Below, one piece after another: positions 7,695-15,415 of a stretch of 22,445 nt of DNA (positions are counted from its first letter, which is position 1; each line of letters starts with the position of its first letter). The notes below the pieces were generated by a model. The model was not told where the DNA came from. It saw nothing but the letters and a program-made list of their open reading frames with translations, and searched no databases. The position numbers and the translations under genes were made by a program. The stretch is from an uncultured Sulfurovum sp. GTDB lineage: Bacteria; Campylobacterota; Campylobacteria; Campylobacterales; Sulfurovaceae. The DNA is taken from positions 1 to 22,445 of the forward strand of contig CAMZNQ010000315.1 of NCBI GenBank assembly GCA_947313765.1, read 5' to 3'.

Positions 7695-9590
7695 ATGAAA
7701 ATTTTTAATCAATTTATTATAAGTACAATTATATTTCTAGGAGTTATGAGTAACCTATCTTATGCAACAGGTAATCAACCAAATATTATTACAGAAGATA
7801 AAACAAATACCCCTGATATGCTTAACACTTTAGGTGCAACAGATATTGTTGATTTATCGGCATACTTTACTAGTAGTACCTATATTATCAATAAATATAT
7901 TATTAAAAAACTACCAAGTAGTAATTTAGGTACTCTATATATGGCAGATGGAACAACAGCTATAACTATTAATCAAACACTTTCTCAAACAGAAGCAGAT
8001 GGGCTAAAGTTTGACCCTAAAGAGAGTTGTTCAGATGCTACTGCAGAGTTTCAATATGCTGGAGTAAGTGATGGAGACGAAGAGGGAACAGTAGGTATAG
8101 TAAAAATCCCTTTAGTTGCAAAAGCTGAATGTTCTAATCTTACTGTTACATCAGATAATAAAAACAATCCAGAAATGTTAAACACTCTAGGTGCTGTTGA
8201 TATTTTAAATCTATCAGGAAAAGATAGTAATGGTAATGCTATTTCTAGGTTTAGAATTACATCTCTTCCTAATAGTAATCAAGGCGTTCTATATATGTCA
8301 AATCGCACAACTCCTGTAAATCTTAATCAGACACTAACATTAGAAGAGGCAAATGGTCTAAAATTTGACCCAAATTCAAACTTTGTAGGAGATGTTACCT
8401 TTACCTATATAGCTATTTCAGATAGTGGTGTAGAGGGAAATAAAGCAACAGTAACTATTCCTCTGAATTCTGATATTGTAGATAATGTACCAACGGCTGA
8501 TGATAAAAATAATCCAAAGATGTCAAATAGTTTAAGTGCTGTAGATATTTTAAATCTATCTGGAAAAGATAGTAGTGGTAATTCTATTGCAACTTTTATT
8601 ATTACATCTCTTCCAAATAGTAATCAAGGTATTCTATATATGTCAGATGGAAAGACTCCTGTAAAGCTCAATCAAACATTAACATTAGAAGAGGCAAATG
8701 GTCTAAAATTTGACCCAAATTCAAACTTTGTAGGAGATGTTACTTTTACTTATGTAGCAGTAGATGGTAGTGGTGTTAAAAGTTCAAACGCAACAGTAAC
8801 TATTCCTCTGATTTCTGATATTGTAGATAATGCACCAACAGCTGATGATAAAAATAATCCAAAGATGCCAAATAGTTTAAGTGCTGTAGATATTTTAAAT
8901 CTATCTGGAAAAGATAGTAGTGGTAATTCTGTTTCAACTTTTATTATTACCTCTCTTCCAAATAGTAATCAAGGTATTCTATATATGTCAGATGGAAAGA
9001 CTCCTGTAAAGCTCAATCAAAGATTAACATTAGAAGAGGCAAATGGTCTAAAATTTGACCCAAATTCAAACTTTGTAGGAGATGTCACTTTTACTTATGT
9101 AGCAGTAGATGGGAATGATGTTAGAAGTTCAAACGCAACAGTAACTATTCCTCTTACTATATCATACAATAGAGAGATTGTAACACATAATGATTCTGGT
9201 GTAGCTCATGGTTCAGACCCTATTGTTATCAATGTTATTGGAAATGATAAAGGTATCCCAGAAGGGGCAACTGTTCTACTTGTTAATAGTGATGGAACAC
9301 TTACAGATGAGATTATTGTAGGTGGTGGTGTGTGGAGTGTAAATAGAGATAACAATGTAGTTTTTACTCCTGCTAGAGGATGTAGTGCAACAACTCCATC
9401 TCCCATAAATTATGTTCTTCGTGATACTAATGGTGGAATAAGTAACACATCTAGTATTACTATAACAGGAGAGTGTATTTGCGAACCATATAGAGAGAGT
9501 ATTCCAGTATTTTCTAATTTAGGTATGGTTTTAATGATGCTTCTTAGCATGATTATAGGAGTTAGTTTAGTTAGAAAAGAGATAATATAA
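7695..9590 (+). CDS. Secreted tandem-repeat surface protein with IPTL-CTERM-like tail
   Basis: This 631-residue protein starts with a Sec signal peptide ending near NLSYA-TG (about residue 26). Four Ig/cadherin-like repeats follow: a divergent first one of 120 residues from Thr33, then copies of 115 residues each. Their core motifs are DILNLSGKDS, ITSLPNSNQGILYMS, LTLEEANGLKFDPNSNF and VGDVTFTYVAVDG. A different Ig-like domain (about 490-595, with VINVIGNDKG and VVFTPARGC) resembles Big_9/VCBS modules. The last 31 residues read IPVFSNLGMVLMMLLSMIIG then SLVRKEII, matching the plan of IPTL-CTERM sorting signals (motif, hydrophobic helix, basic end) but with Leu instead of Trp. It is likely exported and held or cleaved at the envelope, and may serve in adhesion or as a surface layer. 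The binding partner is unknown. Confidence 0.8.
   Translation: MKIFNQFIISTIIFLGVMSNLSYATGNQPNIITEDKTNTPDMLNTLGATDIVDLSAYFTSSTYIINKYIIKKLPSSNLGTLYMADGTTAITINQTLSQTEADGLKFDPKESCSDATAEFQYAGVSDGDEEGTVGIVKIPLVAKAECSNLTVTSDNKNNPEMLNTLGAVDILNLSGKDSNGNAISRFRITSLPNSNQGVLYMSNRTTPVNLNQTLTLEEANGLKFDPNSNFVGDVTFTYIAISDSGVEGNKATVTIPLNSDIVDNVPTADDKNNPKMSNSLSAVDILNLSGKDSSGNSIATFIITSLPNSNQGILYMSDGKTPVKLNQTLTLEEANGLKFDPNSNFVGDVTFTYVAVDGSGVKSSNATVTIPLISDIVDNAPTADDKNNPKMPNSLSAVDILNLSGKDSSGNSVSTFIITSLPNSNQGILYMSDGKTPVKLNQRLTLEEANGLKFDPNSNFVGDVTFTYVAVDGNDVRSSNATVTIPLTISYNREIVTHNDSGVAHGSDPIVINVIGNDKGIPEGATVLLVNSDGTLTDEIIVGGGVWSVNRDNNVVFTPARGCSATTPSPINYVLRDTNGGISNTSSITITGECICEPYRESIPVFSNLGMVLMMLLSMIIGVSLVRKEII
8151..9155 (+). 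repeat. Tandem 345-bp coding repeats (115 residues)
   Basis: Copies start at 8151, 8496 and 8841, exactly 345 bp apart; the last ends at 9155 after the shared TVTIPL. The copies at 8496 and 8841 are nearly identical in DNA, the one at 8151 is less similar, and a first 360-bp relative starts at 7791. The pattern suggests recent duplication of the downstream units. Confidence 0.85.
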
Positions 9591-9599
9591 CTTTAAAGC

Positions 9600-9621
9600 C
9601 ACTGCAATATTTATTGCAGTG
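9600..9621 (+). terminator. Hairpin after the IPTL-CTERM-like gene
   Basis: CACTGCAATA (9600-9609) and TATTGCAGTG (9612-9621) are perfect complements with only two bases between, so 8 pairs can realistically form. It begins ten bases after the stop codon. The downstream strand is A-rich rather than T-rich, so it is an atypical terminator. The remaining gap to 9802 shows only promoter-like sequence. Confidence 0.55.
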
Positions 9622-9761
9622 TAAAAAAATCTAAATTCATTATATAACAACATATAAAATTATAAAGAAAACTCTTCTACTTCCATATTATTATAATTAG
9701 TTAAATTAATATACTATTTTTAAGAAAAATATAAATATAAGCAAGAAAGCTTAGAAATGTA

Positions 9762-9783
9762 TGTTAAAATTTAACTATAGTTA
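9762..9783 (+). promoter_or_regulatory. Extended -10 plus 12-bp palindrome before the OmpA gene
   Basis: TGTTAAAAT (9762-9770) fits a TGn -10. Just downstream, where transcription would start, TAACTATAGTTA (9772-9783) is a perfect palindrome that could be an operator. A nearer TATAAT at 9784-9789 is too close to the ribosome binding site AAGGAG (9792-9797) to be the main -10. Confidence 0.35.
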
Positions 9784-9802
9784 TATAATTTAAGGAGATA
9801 GA

Positions 9803-10936
9803 ATGTTTATAAAAAAAATCTTCTACATAGTATCAATCTTAAGCATATTAGATGCTACAACTCCAGAGAGAGAGATTGGTATTAACATTGGAGTAACTTC
9901 TACAAAAAATAGCGATGGTTCAAAATTTAATAATCCTACATTTTCTCTATCATATCAAGATAGTTCATATATTATTAGTCCAAGAGTTGATTTGGAGTAT
10001 GTAGATTTAAAAGAAGAGGATGCAGATGCTTTAATGAAATTATCTGTTAATGGCATATATGAGTATGAAACCCAAACTAATATTTCACCATATGCTCTTG
10101 CAGGTTTAGGATATGAAAAAGTTATAGGAGAGAAAGAAGGAGTTATCGAGAGTCATCCCTTTATTCAAGCTGGAGCAGGTCTTAATATTGATATTAAAAA
10201 TGGATATAGTGCAAAAGTAGAGGGTCGTTTTCTTCAAATTTTAGGAAATAGAGATGAAAATAATGAGGCTATCTTAACAGCAGGAGTTAATATTCCAATT
10301 AACTATACAAAAACCATAATTAAGCCTGTTATTAAACATATTGTTAGAGAAGAACCTAAAAGAGAGATTAAGCCTGTTATCATCAAACCAATAATAAAAA
10401 TAGTTGAGAGACCACCTGTAAAACCAATTATTATTAGAGAACCTAGAAAAATCATCTATTCAAATAGTAATGAGTGTTCAATTAAAATTTCAGCCCCAGA
10501 TATAGATAGAGATGGTGTAGAAGATAGATTAGACCAATGCCCAAATACTCCATGTAATTTTTCTGTTGATGGATATGGTTGTCCCATAAAAGCAACATTA
10601 AAAATACATTTTAAAACAAACTCTGCTGATATTAGAGCATCTTCAATGAATAAAGTTTCTAAATTTGCAAATTTTTTAATTAATAACAGAGGTAGTTTGG
10701 TAACTATTATTGGACACACAGATAGTAGAGGTTCTGATGTTTTAAATAAATCTCTCTCATACAGAAGAGCAAATTCTGTTGTTCAAGCTTTAATTTTCAA
10801 TGGTGTTAGCCCCACAAGAATACATCCAGAGGGAATGGGAGAAAATATGCCTATTGCTTCAAATAGTACAGAAGAGGGAAGAGCTAAAAATCGTCGCATT
10901 GAAGCGATATTAAATTATCCAAAAAGGAGAATATAA
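9803..10936 (+). CDS. OmpA-family outer-membrane protein with TSP3 motif
   Basis: The 377 residues show four parts. There is a signal peptide to about Ala18, then a small beta-barrel (about 22-168) with alternating strands and aromatic ends. A Pro/Lys/Ile-rich linker follows (about 170-222, KPVIIKPIIKIVERPPVKPI), then one calcium-type TSP3 motif (DIDRDGVEDRLDQCPNTP, about 233-250). The OmpA C-terminal domain (about 265-375) contains GHTDSRGSDVLNKSLSYRRA, whose Asp and Arg normally grip the diaminopimelate of peptidoglycan. It should link outer membrane and cell wall. Its TAA overlaps the next ATG by one base (TAATG), so the two are translationally coupled; the partner lipoprotein has many more TSP3 repeats, suggesting a shared complex. 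Confidence 0.93.
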   Translation: MFIKKIFYIVSILSILDATTPEREIGINIGVTSTKNSDGSKFNNPTFSLSYQDSSYIISPRVDLEYVDLKEEDADALMKLSVNGIYEYETQTNISPYALAGLGYEKVIGEKEGVIESHPFIQAGAGLNIDIKNGYSAKVEGRFLQILGNRDENNEAILTAGVNIPINYTKTIIKPVIKHIVREEPKREIKPVIIKPIIKIVERPPVKPIIIREPRKIIYSNSNECSIKISAPDIDRDGVEDRLDQCPNTPCNFSVDGYGCPIKATLKIHFKTNSADIRASSMNKVSKFANFLINNRGSLVTIIGHTDSRGSDVLNKSLSYRRANSVVQALIFNGVSPTRIHPEGMGENMPIASNSTEEGRAKNRRIEAILNYPKRRI

Positions 10937-13900
10937 TGTTTTTAAATCATAAAAAAATTCTATCTATTCTATCTATTATTTTAATCTTATCAGGTTGTGG
11001 AAAAGATAGAGCATCGAACAGTGACAATAGTACAAAACTAGTAGATATTGATAATGATGGAATTCCAGATAGCGAAGAGGCTGTACTTGGAGCAGAATAT
11101 ACTAATATAGATACAGATGGAGATGGAATTCCTGATGGAGCAGATGTTGATATTAACGGAGATGGTATTGCTGATAATGGAAAAGATTCTGATGGTGATG
11201 GAATTAATGATATCTCTGATGTAGATGTAAATGGTGATGGCACTCCTGATAATGGAAAAGATAGTGATGGCGATGGAATTAATGATGAATATGATACCGT
11301 TGATAATAGCAAAGATAGAGATGGAGATGGATTATCAGATGATATTGACCCAAATAATAGAAATCCAGGTACAGATGGTGATGGAATTTTAGATGGTGTA
11401 GATGTAGATGTAAATGGAGATGGTATTGCTGATAATGGAAAAGATAGTGATGGCGATGGAATAAATGATATCTCTGATGTAGATATAAATGGAGATGGTA
11501 TTGCTGATAATGGAAAAGATTCTGATGGTGATGGAGTAAATGATGCTTATGATACTGTTGATAATAGAAAAGATAATGATAAAGATGAACTATCAGATAA
11601 TTTAGATCCAAATAGTAAAAATCCTGATATTGATGGAGATGGAATTATAGATGGTGTAGATGTTGATATTGATGGAGATGGTATTGCTGATAATGGTACA
11701 GATTCTGATGGTGATGGAAAAAATGATACACATGATACTATTGATAATAGTAAAGATAAAGATGGTGATGGGCTACTTGATGACATTGACCCAAATGATA
11801 ATAATATAGATACAGATGGAGATGGAATTCCTGATGGTGTAGATGTTGATATTGATGGAGATGGTGTTGCTGATAATGGAAAAGATTCTGATGGTGATGG
11901 AATTAATGATATCTCTGATGTAGATGTAAATGGCGATGGTACTCCTGACAATGGAAAAGATAGTGATGGGGATGGAATTAATGATGAACATGATACTATT
12001 GATAATAGCAAAGATAGAGATGGAGATGGATTACCAGATGACATTGACCCAAATAATAATAATATAGATACAGATGGAGATGGAATTCCTGATGGTGTAG
12101 ATGTTGATATTGATGGAGATGGTATTGCTGATAATGGAAAAGATTCTGATGGTGATGGAATTAATGATATCTCTGATGTAGATGTAAATGGTGATGGTAT
12201 TGCTGATAATGGAAAAGATAGTGATGGTGATGGAATTAATGATGAACATGATACCATTGATAATAGCAAAGATAGTGATGGAGATGGATTACCAGATGAT
12301 ATTGACCCAAATAATGGAAATCCAGATACAGATGGAGATGGAATTCTAGATGGTGTAGATGTTGATGTTAATGGAGATGGTGTTACTGATAATGGAAAAG
12401 ACTCTGATGGTGATGGAATTAATGATATATCGGATGTAGATGTAAATGGTGATGGCACTCCTGATAATGGAAAAGATAGTGATGGTGATGGAGTAAATGA
12501 TGCCCATGATACTGTTGATAATAGGAAAGATAATGATAAGGATGGACTACCAGATGATTTAGACCCAGATGATAACAATAGTGACATAGATGGAGATGGT
12601 ATTTTAGATGGGGCAGATGTTGATGTTGATGGAGATGGTGTTGATGACAATGGAAAAGATAATGATGGAGATGGGATTAATAATCTATATGACAATGATG
12701 ATGATAATGATGTGTTAGATGATGATAAAGACCCAAATAGTGATAATACAGATACAGATGGAGATGGAATTCCAGATGGTGCAGATGTAGATGTAGATGG
12801 TGATGGGGTTAATGACAATGGAAAAGATACAGATGGAGATGGAATAAAAGATATTGCCGATGCCGATATTAACGGAGATGGTATTGCTGATAATGGAGTT
12901 GATAGTCATGGAGATGGAGTAATTGATAGCTTTGATTTAGATGATGATAATGATGGATTAAGTGATGTAGAGGAGATACTAAGAGGTACTAATCCTACTC
13001 TTAAAGATAGTGATGGAGATGGAAAAAATGATATGGATGAGGGCGAGAGTGATAAAGATGGTGATGGAGTAATTGATGCTTTAGACTCTTCCTCAAAAGA
13101 TAGTGATAGTGATGGTGTTGTTGATGAACTTGATATGAATAATAGTAATCCAAATAATGATAGTGATGGAGATGGTCAAGTAAATATAAAAGAGATGGAG
13201 TGTGGTGATAAAGGAGACCCACTTGATAAAAATAAGCGTTGTCTATGGGAGACAGAAACAGAGATGGGAATTAAACTATCATCTCTTGGATTTATATATG
13301 TTCCTGGTGGTTTTGATGTTGATGAAGATGGAGTTAATGAGAGTGGTTTTTGGGCATCTAGTTACCAAGCACATGATATTGGAAAAGAGATTCCTGCCGA
13401 TGAGGTTATATCTATTGTAGATAACTATTATAAATTCATTGAAAATAGAACTACTATTTTAAATAGTGATTCTTCTTTAACAGGATATATGCAAGATAAA
13501 TTAACAGATACATTAAAAGGAAAAGAGGTTACATTTAATAAAAATAGTTCAAGTAGTTTACGAATAACTGATATGCCACCCTACTTAGCAATGGTTAGTT
13601 TGAAAAAATATGAACTTACAGAGACTCAAGGAGCTTTAGTAAATAACAATTTAAATCTATTAAGTCAAAAACAGTATATTCATATTTTAAAACTATTAAA
13701 AGCAGATAAAGATAGTGGTGGAGATGGTAAATCTTTAAGAAATGGTTTACTTGGTCAAGATATTAATATACCTATTGTAGACTTTAAATATAATATATAT
13801 GAGATAGATTCAATTAATTTAGAGTATTTATCTAATTTAATATGGTTAAAAGATGGAGATGAAAATTCAAAATTCTCTTTGAATGATATAGAGTCTTGGT

Positions 13901-14130
13901 GGATGGTAGATATGGACAAAGTCTATTATAACCATGACTATAGCTATGGAGCATTAAGTACATTAGATGTAGGAATGGGTTCAGGGGTATATAAAGCTTC
14001 TTATGGTGTAGTAGTACGTGGAGGAGATATATTGAATCTACTAAATGGTACTACAGGGATAGATGGAAATATGGGAGATAGTAGTAGTGAAGGAATAGGC
14101 TTTAGAGCCTCTACTCCCTATCGAGAATAG
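10936..14130 (+). CDS. Giant Asp-rich TSP3-repeat lipoprotein with SUMF1/FGE-like C-terminal domain
   Basis: The 1064 residues start with a lipoprotein signal (ILILSGC, lipidated Cys21). About residues 36-750 are a nearly uninterrupted array of type-3 thrombospondin repeats with DxDxDG motifs (for example DSDGDGINDISDVDVNGDG), each expected to bind calcium. The array would be very acidic and rigid when calcium-loaded. Residues about 772-1064 form another domain: LGFIYVPGGF near its start, PPYLAMVSLKKYELTETQG in the middle, and YGVVVRGGDIL followed by GIGFRAS at the end, which follows the order of SUMF1/FGE-sulfatase-fold proteins. It has no cysteine in that domain, so formylglycine chemistry is unlikely and ligand binding is more plausible. 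Glycine at position +2 suits outer-membrane sorting by the E. coli rule. It is coupled to the OmpA gene. Confidence 0.88.
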   Translation: MFLNHKKILSILSIILILSGCGKDRASNSDNSTKLVDIDNDGIPDSEEAVLGAEYTNIDTDGDGIPDGADVDINGDGIADNGKDSDGDGINDISDVDVNGDGTPDNGKDSDGDGINDEYDTVDNSKDRDGDGLSDDIDPNNRNPGTDGDGILDGVDVDVNGDGIADNGKDSDGDGINDISDVDINGDGIADNGKDSDGDGVNDAYDTVDNRKDNDKDELSDNLDPNSKNPDIDGDGIIDGVDVDIDGDGIADNGTDSDGDGKNDTHDTIDNSKDKDGDGLLDDIDPNDNNIDTDGDGIPDGVDVDIDGDGVADNGKDSDGDGINDISDVDVNGDGTPDNGKDSDGDGINDEHDTIDNSKDRDGDGLPDDIDPNNNNIDTDGDGIPDGVDVDIDGDGIADNGKDSDGDGINDISDVDVNGDGIADNGKDSDGDGINDEHDTIDNSKDSDGDGLPDDIDPNNGNPDTDGDGILDGVDVDVNGDGVTDNGKDSDGDGINDISDVDVNGDGTPDNGKDSDGDGVNDAHDTVDNRKDNDKDGLPDDLDPDDNNSDIDGDGILDGADVDVDGDGVDDNGKDNDGDGINNLYDNDDDNDVLDDDKDPNSDNTDTDGDGIPDGADVDVDGDGVNDNGKDTDGDGIKDIADADINGDGIADNGVDSHGDGVIDSFDLDDDNDGLSDVEEILRGTNPTLKDSDGDGKNDMDEGESDKDGDGVIDALDSSSKDSDSDGVVDELDMNNSNPNNDSDGDGQVNIKEMECGDKGDPLDKNKRCLWETETEMGIKLSSLGFIYVPGGFDVDEDGVNESGFWASSYQAHDIGKEIPADEVISIVDNYYKFIENRTTILNSDSSLTGYMQDKLTDTLKGKEVTFNKNSSSSLRITDMPPYLAMVSLKKYELTETQGALVNNNLNLLSQKQYIHILKLLKADKDSGGDGKSLRNGLLGQDINIPIVDFKYNIYEIDSINLEYLSNLIWLKDGDENSKFSLNDIESWWMVDMDKVYYNHDYSYGALSTLDVGMGSGVYKASYGVVVRGGDILNLLNGTTGIDGNMGDSSSEGIGFRASTPYRE
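11110..12750 (+). repeat. 258-bp superrepeat array (86 residues per unit)
   Basis: Unit starts (GxDGDG or DxDGDG with the following VDVD) are at 11110, 11368, 11626, 11809, 12067, 12325 and 12583. Four spacings in full register are 258 bp. The unit at 11626 is 183 bp, short by exactly 75 bp (one 25-residue subunit), and the seventh is 168 bp and diverged. Each unit is made of two 25-residue TSP3 subunits and one of 36 residues containing the DT(V/I)DN and DPN motifs. The regular structure points to unequal recombination or slippage. Confidence 0.9.
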
Positions 14131-14167
14131 TGTTACTTTTTTATCTATTTGTAACTAAAATATATTT

Positions 14168-14183
14168 TTAATCTTTTGATTAA
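14168..14183 (+). terminator. Short hairpin after the giant lipoprotein gene
   Basis: TTAATC (14168-14173) pairs with GATTAA (14178-14183) around TTTT, and a run of seven T begins at 14191. It lies 37 bases after the stop, making it a weak intrinsic-terminator candidate for the OmpA-lipoprotein pair. Confidence 0.4.
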
Positions 14184-14190
14184 GTCTATA

Positions 14191-14229
14191 TTTTTTTAAT
14201 TAAGAGTATATTACTCCTAATTAAAAAAA
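14191..14229. other. Long inverted repeat ending at the ribosome binding site
   Basis: TTTTTTTAATTA (14191-14202) pairs with TAATTAAAAAAA (14218-14229), then after one A-C mismatch GAGT (14204-14207) pairs with ACTC (14213-14216) around ATATT. The 3' arm runs into AAAGGA, the ribosome binding site of the gene at 14242. It may be a bidirectional terminator, a translation-masking hairpin, or both. TATATT inside the loop could instead be a -10. Confidence 0.5.
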
Positions 14230-14241
14230 AGGATTTAAAAT

Positions 14242-14616
14242 ATGATGGGAATACCACAACCAGCATTTTATATATTTAAATGTCAACAATCAGCACCTCC
14301 AGGGATGCCAAAACCAAGCTGTGTAAGTCAAAATAATCCAGAATCACAACAGCTTATGCAGTATCTATCTCAAACTCTTATGCAAAAAGGTATTATTGGT
14401 ACTGTTCAACCAATCCAGACCTCTTGTCTTAATCGTTGTCAACAAGGGCCTGTTATTTTAGTAGAACCAGGGCATACAATGTATGTAGGATTAACAAAAG
14501 AGAAAATAGATAGAATTATTGATGAGCATATTATTGCAGGAAATGTTGTAGAGGATTTTATAATTCCAGAAGAGATGTGGGGAGACCCTGTACCACCATC
14601 AAAAATGGCACGTTAA
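14242..14616 (+). CDS. Thioredoxin-like [2Fe-2S] ferredoxin domain protein
   Basis: The 124-residue protein begins YIFKCQQSAPPGMPKPSC and has a second cysteine pair in TSCLNRCQQGPVILVEPG. The C-x11-C plus C-x3-C arrangement and VEPGHTMYVGLTKEKIDRII are typical of thioredoxin-fold [2Fe-2S] ferredoxins such as the Aquifex and clostridial types and the NuoE C-terminal domain. It should be a cytoplasmic electron carrier or cluster-binding protein; the partner enzyme cannot be named. The tail IIPEEMWGDPVPPSKMAR is an extension. It is transcribed alone, with a hairpin on each side and its own AAAGGA site. Confidence 0.85.
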   Translation: MMGIPQPAFYIFKCQQSAPPGMPKPSCVSQNNPESQQLMQYLSQTLMQKGIIGTVQPIQTSCLNRCQQGPVILVEPGHTMYVGLTKEKIDRIIDEHIIAGNVVEDFIIPEEMWGDPVPPSKMAR

Positions 14617-14646
14617 TTTTAGATAGGCTTATTACCTATCTAAAAT
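14616..14646 (+). terminator. Intrinsic terminator after the ferredoxin gene
   Basis: ATTTTAGATAGG (14616-14627) pairs over all 12 bases with CCTATCTAAAAT (14635-14646) around a 7-base loop, followed by a short T-run. The stem starts at the last base of the stop codon. Confidence 0.8.
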
Positions 14647-14678
14647 CATTTTAATACTTCTAAAGAAAAATAATAATC

Positions 14679-14687
14679 TGCTATAAT
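14679..14687 (+). promoter_or_regulatory. Extended -10 promoter for panD-ybaB
   Basis: TGCTATAAT is a perfect TGnTATAAT, 33 bases before the ATG at 14721. GGAG at 14708-14711 is the likely ribosome binding site. Confidence 0.6.
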
Positions 14688-14720
14688 ACAAAAAAATCAT
14701 AAATCACGGAGACTACTCTA

Positions 14721-15089
14721 ATGAACATTACCATGCTCTATAGTAAACTGCACAGAGCGACAGTAACTGAGGCTAACTTGCACTATGTAGGTTCTATAAC
14801 CATTGACCAAAACTTACTTGATGCAGGGAATATGCGTGTAGGACAAAAAGTAGATATTGTAAACATAAATAATGGAGAACGATTCTCTACCTATATTATT
14901 CCTGGAGAAGCAGGAAAAAAAGAGATATGTCTCAATGGAGCAGCTGCTCGCAAAGTTGAAATAGGGGATAAAATAATTATTATTGCCTATGCCTCCATGA
15001 GTGAAGAAGAGGCAGATGAGTTTGAACCTAAAATAGTTATTTTAGAAGATGATAATACAATAGCACAAGAATTTAAAGGATTAAAATAA
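14721..15089 (+). CDS. panD: Aspartate 1-decarboxylase
   Basis: The 122 residues align with pyruvoyl-dependent PanD at normal length. The self-cleavage site is Gly24-Ser25 (HYVGSIT), where Ser25 becomes the pyruvoyl cofactor. Lys9 (SKLHRA), Arg54, Thr57 and Tyr58 (RFSTY) are the expected active-site residues, and [16 protein letters not shown] is the conserved later motif. It makes beta-alanine from aspartate for pantothenate and coenzyme A. The stop overlaps the ybaB start by one base (TAATG), showing a two-gene operon. No panB or panC is seen here. Confidence 0.97.
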   Translation: MNITMLYSKLHRATVTEANLHYVGSITIDQNLLDAGNMRVGQKVDIVNINNGERFSTYIIPGEAGKKEICLNGAAARKVEIGDKIIIIAYASMSEEEADEFEPKIVILEDDNTIAQEFKGLK

Positions 15090-15415
15090 TGTTTGAAGGT
15101 TTTGACATGAGCAAGATGGGAGCGATGATGGAAGAGCTTCAATCTAAAGCTAAAAAGATGGAAGAAGAGGCTAAAAATATAACCATGACAGCTAAAGCAG
15201 GTGGTGGAATGGTTGAGGTAACAGCAAATGGAGGAAATGAGATTATTGATATTACCATTGATGATTCTCTATTAGAAGATAAATCCTCTATGCAGATTCT
15301 TCTTATATCTGCCGTTAATGATGTGCTTAAAATGGTAGAAGATAATAAAAAATCCCAAGCTATGAACAATTTTGGAAATATAATGGGTGGAATGAACTCT
15401 TTTGGTATGAAATAA
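15089..15415 (+). CDS. YbaB/EbfC family nucleoid-associated protein
   Basis: The 108 residues show the family pattern: a Met/Lys/Glu-rich helical start (MGAMMEELQSKAKKMEEEAK), a beta sheet with GGGMVEVTANGGNEIIDI, and a second helix with LISAVNDVLKMVEDNK, ending in a Gly/Met/Asn tail. YbaB/EbfC proteins form dimers that bind DNA as small nucleoid-associated factors. The start is coupled to the panD stop. In Campylobacter, as I recall, a ybaB-like gene sits near nfu and murE; here it is separated from those by the ribosomal operon. Confidence 0.93.
   Translation: MFEGFDMSKMGAMMEELQSKAKKMEEEAKNITMTAKAGGGMVEVTANGGNEIIDITIDDSLLEDKSSMQILLISAVNDVLKMVEDNKKSQAMNNFGNIMGGMNSFGMK

Noticed and set aside
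11110..12750. Possible CRISPR or satellite DNA because of the regular repeats
   Set aside because: The repeats are long, in frame and encode TSP3 motifs; there are no short direct repeats with unique spacers.
11279..12909. Several minus-strand open frames rich in Ser/Pro, Leu/His or Ile/Ser within the giant lipoprotein gene
   Set aside because: They are shadows of the repetitive Asp/Gly coding strand and repeat with the same 258-bp period; they have no ribosome binding sites or recognisable domains.
13900..14130. Target of a diversity-generating retroelement, since such targets often end in a SUMF1-like GFR motif
   Set aside because: No reverse transcriptase, accessory gene or second copy (template repeat) of the 3' end was found in the window. 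It remains possible only if those lie outside.
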